From: Omnitrophica bacterium GWA2_41_15
GTDB lineage: Bacteria > Omnitrophota > Gorgyraeia > Gorgyraeales > Gorgyraeaceae
Direction of reading: 5' to 3'
DNA: 7,467 nucleotides
Assembly: GCA_919902485.1 (NCBI GenBank)
Contig: CAKKRB010000251.1
Location: 8,056 to 15,522, forward strand
In this document: piece by piece, positions 1 through 5,377 of the stretch
Layout of the letters: every line of letters starts with the position of its first letter
Position numbering within the stretch: the first letter of the stretch is position 1
Notes under the pieces: generated by a model
The model's database searches: none
Told to the model about the DNA's origin: nothing
Seen by the model: the letters and a program-made list of their open reading frames with translations, nothing else
Translations under genes and position numbers: made by a program

Positions 1-270
1 CCCCCACGCAGCTGGAGCGGTAGGCGGATAAATATAGACCCTGGCTATATCTCGGACTCAAAACTAGTTCTGGCCACTACAAAGGATTATTTTCACAGGA
101 TATATCTGACTAGCGGCATATACGCCGAAGTCACTCTCAGGTGGAGGAGAGGCGGTTTTGAGCCGTTTGAATGGACATATCCTGATTATCAAAGCAAAGA
201 GTACATCGATATTTTTAATACTATAAGAAAAAGGCTATGCAAGATAAAGCAAGAGAATATTCCAGCATAA
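1..270 (+). CDS. DUF4416 family protein, 3' end only
   Basis: The reading frame is open from the first base of the window to the TAA at 268-270, giving the last 89 residues of a protein whose start lies upstream. The segment INIDPGYISDSKLVLATTKD, followed by a stretch ending near FEPFEWTYPDY, matches my recollection of the C-terminal half of DUF4416, a family of unknown function found in several anaerobic and uncultured bacterial lineages. No catalytic role is known to me. The last 34 bases overlap the next gene in a different frame, which suggests co-transcription and translational coupling. The first ten or so visible codons (encoding a PPRSWSG-like stretch before the conserved RRINIDPGY) do not look family-like and contain an 11-base match to a palindrome arm in the PfkB gene at 6522-6532. 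The family call is fairly sure; the biological role is unknown. Confidence 0.75.
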   Translation, partial: PPRSWSGRRINIDPGYISDSKLVLATTKDYFHRIYLTSGIYAEVTLRWRRGGFEPFEWTYPDYQSKEYIDIFNTIRKRLCKIKQENIPA

Positions 271-1355
271 AACACCGAATACAAACCCAAACAACCCCCA
301 GTAAGGTGTATATTAAAAAACTTGAAGACTGGTCAGATAGCCAGAAAATAAGCGATACGCTTTTGTCTGCATGGCAGCATGTTGAACCATTTGCAGATTT
401 TATAGATAATAAGAGCTTTGCCGCCATAAAATTAACCTTTGGAGAAGAAGGGGCCAACGGGTACATAAGAGCCCCCTGGCTGGCAGGCCTTATATCTTCC
501 CTGAGACAGAAAACAGAAAACCTTTTTATAGTGGAAACAAACACGCTTTACAGAGAAAAAAGGTCAAACACAGTAGGGCATTTGAATGTCGCTCATAGCC
601 ACGGATACAGCCTGGAAAAAACAGGAATACCTGTAATAATAGCTGACGGATTACATGGAAGGGATGGCCAGAATATACCGATAAAAGGAGACCATTTTGA
701 AAATGTGAAGATAGCCAGGGGTATCTGCGAAAGCGACTGCATGATATGCATATCGCACGCAACAGGCCATATGCAATCAGGTTTTGGAGGAGCTCTTAAG
801 AACCTTGGAATGGGCTGCGCTTCGCGCCAGGGCAAGCTATTGCAGCATTCAGGGACACTGCCTGAAATAACTGTTGAAAAATGCACAGGGTGCGGGGCAT
901 GCATGGCTATATGCCCTGCCAATGCAATAGGTATAAAAAAGAAGAAGGCAATCCTGGTTAAGGAAAGATGCATCGGCTGCGGGGAATGCACTGTTGTCTG
1001 CAGGACAGGCGCCATAGATATAAAATATGACGAAAATGCTGTAAAATTCCAGGAAAAAATGGTAGAATATGCTCTAGGGGTAAAAAAAGCTTTAAACTCC
1101 AGGATCGTGTATGTGAATTTTCTTGAACACGTGACCAAAAACTGCGATTGCATGTCAAAGGATGAAACGCCTATCGCGCCTGACATAGGTATAATATGCA
1201 GCATGGACCCCGTGGCAATAGACAAGGCATCGATGGACCTCATAGGCTTGGATAAATTTAAAGAATCTTTCCCTGACATAGACCCTTTTGTACAGATAAG
1301 GCATTCTGAAAAAATAAAATTAGGCTCAAGTCAGTACGAACTCGTGGAGTTTTAA
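237..1355 (+). CDS. DUF362 domain protein with two [4Fe-4S] ferredoxin motifs
   Basis: A 372-residue protein. The N-terminal half has the DUF362 pattern (KVYIKKLEDW near 23-32, IKLTFGEEG near 64-72). A bacterial-type ferredoxin module follows, with two complete cysteine clusters: C216-x2-C219-x2-C222-x3-C226 and C245-x2-C248-x2-C251-x3-C255, each ending in the usual proline or arginine context. DUF362 resumes at the C-terminus (NCDCMSKDETPIAPDIGI, then DPVAIDKAS). Such proteins are probably cytoplasmic iron-sulfur electron carriers or Fe-S-linked factors; the substrate is unknown. The ATG at 237 has AAGG only two bases upstream and overlaps the preceding gene by 34 bases. GTG at 306 is a rival start that would begin right at the conserved core (VYIKKLEDW) and remove 23 poorly conserved residues, but it has no ribosome-binding site either. 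The family is clear, the start uncertain. Confidence 0.88.
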   Translation: MQDKAREYSSIKHRIQTQTTPSKVYIKKLEDWSDSQKISDTLLSAWQHVEPFADFIDNKSFAAIKLTFGEEGANGYIRAPWLAGLISSLRQKTENLFIVETNTLYREKRSNTVGHLNVAHSHGYSLEKTGIPVIIADGLHGRDGQNIPIKGDHFENVKIARGICESDCMICISHATGHMQSGFGGALKNLGMGCASRQGKLLQHSGTLPEITVEKCTGCGACMAICPANAIGIKKKKAILVKERCIGCGECTVVCRTGAIDIKYDENAVKFQEKMVEYALGVKKALNSRIVYVNFLEHVTKNCDCMSKDETPIAPDIGIICSMDPVAIDKASMDLIGLDKFKESFPDIDPFVQIRHSEKIKLGSSQYELVEF

Positions 1356-1357
1356 AA

Positions 1358-1834
1358 ATGTATCTCATATATACCGCTATACTGCTGGTGCTGGTTTTAA
1401 TACTGTTTCTTACGTGGAAAGAAGAGATAATGGCAAGAAAAGGCATTACCCACGGGGTAGCAAACAAATACTGGGTGCTCAGGGAAAGAAGAAAATTTGT
1501 AAGGTTCCATGAGGATATGAAAATAAGGTATAACAGGCTTGGCTCTGAGCCAAAATCCAGCAATCCCAAGATGTCAAATATATCCAGGGCAGGCCTTTGC
1601 ATTTCTACTTATGAGAAATTAAAAGAAAAGGATGCGCTGGATCTGGAGATAGAAATACCCGGTTTCTCAAAGCCTGTAAAATTAACAGGCATTGTTATGT
1701 GGGTGAAAGAACTGCGGACAGGGGATGGCCACGGCAGAAGGATATTTTATACAGGCATAAAATTTTGTAAAATAACCCCGGAATCAGACGCCGTGCTGAT
1801 AACGCATCTTAATACGTTAAAAAGGCCTTCATGA
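1358..1834 (+). CDS. membrane-anchored PilZ domain protein (first of four PilZ genes)
   Basis: A 158-residue protein. Residues 2-20 form one very hydrophobic helix (YLIYTAILLVLVLILFLTW), followed by a charged linker and a PilZ domain from about residue 40. Both c-di-GMP-binding motifs are present: RxxxR at R45-R49 (RKFVR) and NxSxxG at N74-G79 (NISRAG), followed by the family-typical GIVMWVKE strand and the YTGIKF segment. PilZ domains bind the second messenger c-di-GMP and relay it to motility, polysaccharide or secretion machinery; the target here is not visible. The predicted topology is a short N-terminal anchor with PilZ in the cytoplasm. GGAG at 1346-1349 lies 8 bases before the ATG, and the start follows the DUF362 stop by two bases. 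The stop overlaps the next start as ATGA, so the genes are probably co-transcribed. Confidence 0.9.
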   Translation: MYLIYTAILLVLVLILFLTWKEEIMARKGITHGVANKYWVLRERRKFVRFHEDMKIRYNRLGSEPKSSNPKMSNISRAGLCISTYEKLKEKDALDLEIEIPGFSKPVKLTGIVMWVKELRTGDGHGRRIFYTGIKFCKITPESDAVLITHLNTLKRPS

Positions 1835-2151
1835 TAACCATAGAAGAATTTAAAAAACTCAACCTTAGAATTGCAAAAATAAAAGATGTAAAAGATCATC
1901 CTGGAGCGGACAGGCTTTACGTGGTAAGAGTAGACATGGGAGGAGAAGAAAGGGAAGTTGTGGCAGGCATAAAAAAAGGCTACAGTCCGGAAGAACTTAC
2001 AGGCAAGCTTGTAGTTGTTGTGGAAAACCTTGAGCCTGCTGTGATAAGAGGGGTGGAAAGCAAGGGCATGATCCTGGCAAGCCAGGACGGAGATATTCTT
2101 GCAGTGCTTTCTCCTGACAGGCCTGTTTCCCCAGGTTCTATTGTTAAGTAA
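1831..2151 (+). CDS. stand-alone tRNA-binding (MetRS C-terminal-like) OB-fold protein
   Basis: A 106-residue protein that is entirely a tRNA-binding domain of the EMAP-II/Arc1p/Trbp111 type. It starts ITIEEFKKLNLRIAKI, continues with HPGADRLYVVRVD near 23-35 and VVAGIKKGYSPEEL near 43-56, and ends with the diagnostic RGVESKGMILAS near 73-84 and a PGSIVK tail. The sequence is closer to the C-terminal appendix of bacterial methionyl-tRNA synthetase than to the chaperone-like CsaA. Such domains dimerise and bind tRNA. As a separate gene it is either a detached MetRS beta subunit or a free tRNA-binding factor; whether this genome's MetRS lacks the appendix cannot be seen here. AAAGG at 1821-1825 lies five bases before the ATG, inside the end of the PilZ gene, and the four-base overlap indicates coupled translation. 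The next gene is 107 bases away across a palindrome-rich gap. Confidence 0.87.
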   Translation: MITIEEFKKLNLRIAKIKDVKDHPGADRLYVVRVDMGGEEREVVAGIKKGYSPEELTGKLVVVVENLEPAVIRGVESKGMILASQDGDILAVLSPDRPVSPGSIVK

Positions 2152-2152
2152 C

Positions 2153-2190
2153 CACCGCGTAGGCGGGGTTTAAACCCCGCCTACGCGGTG
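2153..2190. repeat. 38-bp perfect palindrome
   Basis: Two 19-base arms are exact reverse complements with no spacer, centred on GGGGTTTAAACCCC between 2171 and 2172. It begins two bases after the stop of the tRNA-binding gene. As RNA it would form a very stable hairpin once a few central bases open into a loop. A T-run does not follow, so it is not a textbook terminator, although it could protect the 3' end of the upstream message. Its outer 13 bases (ACCGCGTAGGCGG at 2154-2166) recur with one change at 2793-2805, which marks it as a member of a dispersed repeat family. Confidence 0.9.
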
Positions 2191-2202
2191 AAAAATACAC
2201 TT

Positions 2203-2241
2203 ACCCCTCGCAACTTGATGAAAGATGGGGTTGCTCGGGGT
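2203..2241. repeat. imperfect inverted repeat in the intergenic gap
   Basis: ACCCCTCGCAAC (2203-2214) pairs with GTTGCTCGGGGT (2230-2241) with two mismatches around a 15-base loop. It lies between the 38-bp palindrome and the kinase gene at 2259. It could be a decayed repeat, a leader hairpin, or chance; no riboswitch consensus is recognisable in it. Confidence 0.5.
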
Positions 2242-2258
2242 TAATCCACACATTAAAA

Positions 2259-2801
2259 ATGATTATCGGATTAACAGGCGCCAATGCCTCAGGCAAAGGA
2301 GAGGCAGCAGAATACTTGAAATCAAAGGGTTTTGAATATTATTCCCTATCTGATATATTGAGAGAAGAAGCCAGGGTAAAAGGCATAGAGCCATCCAGGG
2401 AAAACCTGATAATGTTAGGAAACAAATTAAGACGGGAAAAAGGCCTTTCAATCCTGGCAGAGCTTGCCATAAAGAAGATAAAAGATAAAAGGAACTATAT
2501 AATTGATTCTGTAAGGAGCCCTTTTGAGATAAAGGCTCTCAGGCAGTTGAAAGGTTTTACGCTGATAGGGATAGACGCGCCTGTAGAAACAAGGTTTAAT
2601 AGAATCCTAAGCAGAAACAGGGCTGGAGACCCTGGAACCCTGGAAGACTTTATAGAAAAAGAAAGAAAAGAAAACATAAGCGCCGATACAAACCAGCAGT
2701 TGGAAAATTGCCTTAAGCTGGCTGATAAAATAATAATAAACGACTCAACAATCGAAGAATTTCACAAAAGAATCTACGAGGTAATTAAAAAAACCGCGTA
2801 G
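2259..2801 (+). CDS. P-loop nucleotide kinase-like protein (UPF0200/dephospho-CoA-kinase-like)
   Basis: A 180-residue single-domain kinase. Walker A is GANASGKG at residues 7-14. SLSDILREEA (29-38) and the DSVRSP segment (D83, R86) resemble the nucleotide-binding and DGIRS-type motifs I recall for archaeal UPF0200 proteins. GIDAPVETR, about 25 residues after D83, is followed by a DPGTLEDF lid-like region and a C-terminal ADKIIINDSTIEEF. The family lies near dephospho-CoA and nucleoside-monophosphate kinases, so phosphotransfer from ATP to a nucleotide or cofactor is likely, but the substrate cannot be read. No clear ribosome-binding site precedes the ATG, though the MIIGLTG start is right for the fold. 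The last two codons and the TAG stop lie inside the palindromic repeat at 2791-2850. The gene sits directly before dCMP deaminase, suggesting a role in nucleotide metabolism. Dephospho-CoA kinase is the main alternative call. Confidence 0.8.
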   Translation: MIIGLTGANASGKGEAAEYLKSKGFEYYSLSDILREEARVKGIEPSRENLIMLGNKLRREKGLSILAELAIKKIKDKRNYIIDSVRSPFEIKALRQLKGFTLIGIDAPVETRFNRILSRNRAGDPGTLEDFIEKERKENISADTNQQLENCLKLADKIIINDSTIEEFHKRIYEVIKKTA

Positions 2802-2850
2802 GTGGCCGAACCTGTCCTGAGCGAAGTTGAAGGAGGCCTCCTACGCGGTT
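2791..2850. repeat. composite palindromic repeat with a DNA core encoding VLSEVEG
   Basis: Outer arms 2792-2807 and 2835-2850 pair over 16 bases with one mismatch; the outermost 11 pairs (AACCGCGTAGG/CCTACGCGGTT) are perfect. Between them is TGTCCTGAGCGAAGTTGAAG, which I recognise as a REP-like sequence common in many bacterial genomes and often mistranslated as a VLSEVEG peptide. It overlaps the kinase stop codon (TAG, 2799-2801) and separates that gene from the dCMP deaminase. Its outer arm shares ACCGCGTAGGYGG with the palindrome at 2153-2190, so the VLSEVEG core appears nested in, or fused to, a second repeat family. Confidence 0.88.
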
Positions 2851-2864
2851 GGGGTGGTTTTGCA

Positions 2865-3344
2865 ATGAGATCTAAAAGGCCTGAATGGGATGAATATTTT
2901 TTAAAAATGGCGTTTCTTGTGGCTGAACGCTCCACATGCCTCAGGCATCATGTCGGCGCTGTTATTGCAAGAGACAAAAAGATCCTCACAACAGGCTACA
3001 ACGGAGCTGCAAGGGGCGTAAAGGACTGCCTGGAATTAGGGTGTCTGCGGGATGAAAAAGGAATACCTTCCGGAGAAAGGCATGAGATATGCAGGGCAAT
3101 ACACGCGGAACAGAACGCAATAATACAGGCTGGCCTGCACGGGATAAACATCGCCGACAGCATAATCTACTGCACGCATTCCCCGTGCATACTGTGCGCG
3201 AAGATGCTGGTAAACGCCAGGATAAAAAAATTTGTAACATGCGGCCATTATGCGGATAAAAATTTTGAGTTACTTTTTAAGGAAGCTGGCGTAGAATATA
3301 GAAGAGTAGCTATGCCAAAGTTATCTATAGTAAAATTAGATTAA
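2865..3344 (+). CDS. dCMP deaminase (deoxycytidylate deaminase)
   Basis: A 159-residue zinc deaminase converting dCMP to dUMP, the precursor for thymidylate synthesis. The zinc site is H80-A-E82 (IHAEQNAI) plus P107-C108-x2-C111 (SPCILC), with E82 the likely catalytic proton shuttle. The N-terminal RPEWDEYFLKMA, GAVIARD and TGYNGAARG segments are typical of dCMP rather than cytidine or tRNA deaminases. I place the start at ATG 2865, seven bases after GGGGTGG. A GTG at 2802 keeps the same frame open but adds 21 residues that are a translation of the palindromic repeat, including the tell-tale VLSEVEG, and is rejected. C55, C60, H73 and C76 may form the second zinc-like cluster found in some dCMP deaminases. 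It follows the kinase-like gene in the order seen in fused Dcd1/DcdV-type proteins. Confidence 0.93.
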   Translation: MRSKRPEWDEYFLKMAFLVAERSTCLRHHVGAVIARDKKILTTGYNGAARGVKDCLELGCLRDEKGIPSGERHEICRAIHAEQNAIIQAGLHGINIADSIIYCTHSPCILCAKMLVNARIKKFVTCGHYADKNFELLFKEAGVEYRRVAMPKLSIVKLD

Positions 3345-3361
3345 TCATTAGTTCCTTAACC

Positions 3362-3384
3362 AATTTTGCCCAAAGGGCAAAATT
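3362..3384. repeat. 10-bp perfect hairpin between dCMP deaminase and the second PilZ gene
   Basis: AATTTTGCCC and GGGCAAAATT flank a three-base AAA loop. It is the main content of the 55-base gap between the deaminase stop and the PilZ start. Neither strand has the run of T residues after the stem needed for an intrinsic terminator. The PilZ ribosome-binding site (AGAGG, 3386-3390) starts two bases after the stem, so the hairpin could modulate PilZ translation or protect the 5' end of a processed transcript. Confidence 0.8.
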
Positions 3385-3399
3385 CAGAGGCAATCTATC

Positions 3400-3768
3400 A
3401 TGCGAGAAAAACGGCGTTTTATAAGGTTTGACATAGCTCTGAAAGTGGCATATATTGTCCAAAAGGAGCCAAAGGCAGAAAAAAATGGCACCACAAAGGA
3501 TGTAAGCGCAGCCGGCATGCAGCTATTGACCGGCGATAAGCTGGAGCTGGGGGATAAGGTTGACCTCAAGATATTTGTGCCGGATGCGTTGAATCCAGCG
3601 CATCTAAAAGGCATTGTTGTATGGACAAGGGATTTGGAGCCTGCCAGAACGCATTCTTACAGCACAGGCATTGATTTCGGCAAGATAGAAGAAGATAATA
3701 AAAATACATTTCTGAAATTTCTGTGCGATTTGATGTATAAAAAGACAGGCAAAAAGAAGGAAAGATAA
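3400..3768 (+). CDS. PilZ domain protein (second of four)
   Basis: A 122-residue cytoplasmic protein made almost only of a PilZ domain. RxxxR is R5-R9 (RRFIR), right at the N-terminus, and DxSxxG is D34-G39 (DVSAAG). They are followed by a hydrophobic strand (GIVVWTRD) and the STGIDF segment typical of the fold. Both motifs needed for c-di-GMP binding are intact. The C-terminus is short and very lysine-rich (KKTGKKKER), with no other domain or membrane segment, so it probably acts as a free adaptor. AGAGG (3386-3390) is nine bases before the ATG. The M48 protease gene starts three bases after the stop, so the two are very likely in one operon. Confidence 0.9.
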   Translation: MREKRRFIRFDIALKVAYIVQKEPKAEKNGTTKDVSAAGMQLLTGDKLELGDKVDLKIFVPDALNPAHLKGIVVWTRDLEPARTHSYSTGIDFGKIEEDNKNTFLKFLCDLMYKKTGKKKER

Positions 3769-3771
3769 TCC

Positions 3772-4641
3772 ATGTCATTGCGAGGAGCGAAGGGACGAAG
3801 CAATCTCTTAATATTATTTTTGTCTCTATCTCTGTTTCTCTCCGGTTGCGCCACGGTATACAATCCTGCGACTGAAAGAAAAGAACTGGTGCTTCTAACA
3901 ACCCCCATGGAAGTAGCGATTGGCCAGAACGCTGCAATGCAGGTAGCGCAGCAATATACTTTTATAAAAGAACCTAAGGAGATTAACAGGGTTACGGAAA
4001 TAGGGGAGAAGTTAGCAAAGGTATCTGACAGAACTGACCTCAAATATCATTTTGCTGTGGTAGAAGACAAGGAAATAAATGCGTTTACCATGCCGGGCGG
4101 ATATATTTATATTAACTCAGGGCTTCTTGCTATGACAAATGACGATGAGCTGGCATGCGTAATAGGCCATGAAATAGGCCATGTTGCCGCAAGGCATATT
4201 GCAAAGAAACTGCAAACCCAATTAGGCTATGATATTTTAATGAGTATAGCTCTTCAGAATGCGAATGTAAGACAGATGCAGCAGGTAATAGGCATTACAT
4301 TTAATCTGGTAGAGCTTGGCTATTCCAGAGAAGACGAGCTTCTGGCTGACAGGTTAGGGGCAAAATATGCATACAAGGCAGGCTATGACCCTTACGCAAT
4401 GGTGTCTTTCTTAAAAAAATTAAATGAAAAAGATAAAAGCAGCATGGGGCCTGTGTTTTTGCGCAATCATCCATATACATCGCAGAGAATACAGTTGATG
4501 GAAAAAGAACTGCCTTCAATAATATCCAAGGCTAAGGCCGGTCCCACTTCAAATCAGATAACGCGGGTTATGTGTCCAAAATGCAGGAGAATATTCCAGA
4601 GTACGGTAACCTATTGTCCCTACGACGGGACAAAACTATAA
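3772..4641 (+). CDS. M48-family zinc metalloprotease lipoprotein with C-terminal zinc ribbon
   Basis: A 289-residue protein. Residues 1-26 are a lipoprotein signal peptide: basic n-region (RGAKGR), hydrophobic stretch 12-23 and lipobox LSGC with lipidation at C26. The M48 metallopeptidase domain has HEIGH at 133-137 (zinc ligands H133, H137; catalytic E134), the third ligand probably E189 in ELLADRLG, then YKAGYDP. This is the layout of BepA/YfgC- and LoiP-like envelope proteases that act on misfolded or misassembled outer-membrane proteins; the substrate here is unknown. Residues 268-289 form a zinc-ribbon-like end, CPKC then YCPYDGTKL, with three cysteines visible, which is unusual on an exported protease. 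Mature protein should be in the periplasm on a lipid anchor. AAGGA at 3757-3761 lies ten bases before the ATG. The start and n-region lie inside a dispersed repeat (3774-3807). PilZ genes flank it on both sides. Confidence 0.92.
   Translation: MSLRGAKGRSNLLILFLSLSLFLSGCATVYNPATERKELVLLTTPMEVAIGQNAAMQVAQQYTFIKEPKEINRVTEIGEKLAKVSDRTDLKYHFAVVEDKEINAFTMPGGYIYINSGLLAMTNDDELACVIGHEIGHVAARHIAKKLQTQLGYDILMSIALQNANVRQMQQVIGITFNLVELGYSREDELLADRLGAKYAYKAGYDPYAMVSFLKKLNEKDKSSMGPVFLRNHPYTSQRIQLMEKELPSIISKAKAGPTSNQITRVMCPKCRRIFQSTVTYCPYDGTKL
3774..3807. repeat. REP-like repeat forming the signal-peptide n-region of the M48 gene
   Basis: The sequence begins GTCATTGCGAGGAGCGAAG and ends ACGAAGCAATCTC. It is an imperfect palindrome with terminal ATTGC (3777-3781) and GCAAT (3800-3804), matching a very widespread bacterial intergenic repeat that I recognise by its usual translation MSLRGAKRRSNL. 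Here it is actually translated: the ATG at 3772-3774 borders it and it encodes residues 2-11 of the protease precursor. Confidence 0.85.
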
Positions 4642-4657
4642 GGGGAGGGAGATGCCT

Positions 4658-5017
4658 ATGCTTGCCGGAACCAATAACAGGGTTTTTGAGCGGGTAAACG
4701 GAGAACTTGCGGTAAGGTACAGTCCGCAGGGTACTGATGGAGAATTCTGCTCCACCACCAGGAATATAAGCGGCGGCGGCATAAGAATGCCGTTACTGAA
4801 GAAACTAAAACCAGGCACAACGCTGGATATGGAGATATTCAAACATAACACAGATATGGCTTTCAGATGCATGGGAAAAGTAATGTGGACATGGGACTCG
4901 CCTATAGATAAAAAAGATGAGGAGATATATGAAGCGGGCGTAAAATTCCTGAATCCAGACCTTCTTTACATCGGGAAGCTTATAGACTCGTTGGCAAAAG
5001 CCAGCGCATTGGTATAA
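4658..5017 (+). CDS. PilZ domain protein (third of four)
   Basis: A 119-residue PilZ-only protein. RxxxR is R8-R12 (RVFER) and NxSxxG is N36-G41 (NISGGG), followed by IRMPLLKKL, the GKVMWTWD strand and an EAGVKF segment. Both c-di-GMP contact motifs are intact, with no signal peptide or membrane helix. Two ATGs compete, at 4652 and 4658. The strong ribosome-binding site GGAGG (4644-4648) is only three bases from the first but nine from the second, so I chose 4658; 4652 would add Met-Pro. The gene begins 16 bases after the protease stop, and the next PilZ gene starts five bases after this one ends, pointing to one operon. Pairwise similarity to its PilZ neighbours looks limited to the motifs, so these are diverged paralogues and not a recent tandem copy. 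Confidence 0.88.
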   Translation: MLAGTNNRVFERVNGELAVRYSPQGTDGEFCSTTRNISGGGIRMPLLKKLKPGTTLDMEIFKHNTDMAFRCMGKVMWTWDSPIDKKDEEIYEAGVKFLNPDLLYIGKLIDSLAKASALV

Positions 5018-5022
5018 AGATC

Positions 5023-5373
5023 ATGTTGCTTAAAAAAATCTTTGATTTAAAAAAAGAACCTGATTTTATCAATGACCGCCGCCAGGCGAAAAGATACGAC
5101 ATAATGCTGAAACTGAATTATTTTGACTCTGCCACAAACAGCCCTGGAGAAACACTCACAAAAAATATATCTAAAAACGGTTTAAGGTTTCCTGTAAACT
5201 CAAGGCTTCCCAAAGGGACTCTTCTGGATATAAAAATAGAAGACCCTAACAGCAGTAAATTTCTTTCGCTGAAAGGAAAAATAACCTGGCTGGAAGAGTT
5301 TCCAGGAGAGGAAGACGCAGAAACCGTAAGATATGAAACAGGGGTAAATCTTTTAAGAAAGCCTCTTTTTTAA
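5023..5373 (+). CDS. PilZ domain protein (fourth of four)
   Basis: A 116-residue protein with a short charged leader (MLLKKIFDLKKEPDF) and a PilZ domain. RxxxR is R20-R24 (RQAKR) and NxSxxG is N48-G53 (NISKNG), followed by LRFPVNSRLPKGT, a GKITWLEEF strand and a YETGVNLL segment. Both binding motifs are intact, so c-di-GMP binding is expected from family knowledge, with an unknown downstream target. No ribosome-binding site stronger than AAAGA is visible before the ATG. With the preceding stop only five bases away, translation may depend on coupling. The leader has no membrane helix but could be an amphipathic interaction segment. The small membrane-protein region follows five bases after the stop. 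Confidence 0.87.
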   Translation: MLLKKIFDLKKEPDFINDRRQAKRYDIMLKLNYFDSATNSPGETLTKNISKNGLRFPVNSRLPKGTLLDIKIEDPNSSKFLSLKGKITWLEEFPGEEDAETVRYETGVNLLRKPLF

Positions 5374-5377
5374 ATTT

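Noticed and set aside
593..1279. Long 228-residue open frame on the minus strand
   Set aside because: It lies wholly opposite the DUF362/ferredoxin gene, whose family motifs and two cysteine clusters are unambiguous. The minus-strand translation has no recognisable motif and no ribosome-binding site.
2153..2190. 38-bp palindrome as a bidirectional terminator
   Set aside because: It is GC-rich and stable, but AAAAATACAC follows it on the + strand instead of a T-run, and no gene converges on it from the other side.
2802..2864. N-terminal extension of the dCMP deaminase from GTG 2802
   Set aside because: These 21 codons translate the palindromic repeat, including the VLSEVEG artefact. ATG 2865 starts at the family's normal N-terminus with a better-placed ribosome-binding site.
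2259..3344. A confident call of the kinase-deaminase pair as an anti-phage defence system
   Set aside because: Only domain order resembles DcdV/AvcD. No neighbouring regulatory RNA or defence genes are visible, and ordinary nucleotide metabolism explains both genes, so it is reported only as a hypothesis.
3362..3384. Hairpin as a rho-independent terminator after dCMP deaminase
   Set aside because: No T-run follows the stem on either strand; kept only as a repeat or hairpin.
3657..4043. Minus-strand frames opposite the PilZ-M48 junction
   Set aside because: They are opposite two well-supported genes and have no motifs or start signals.
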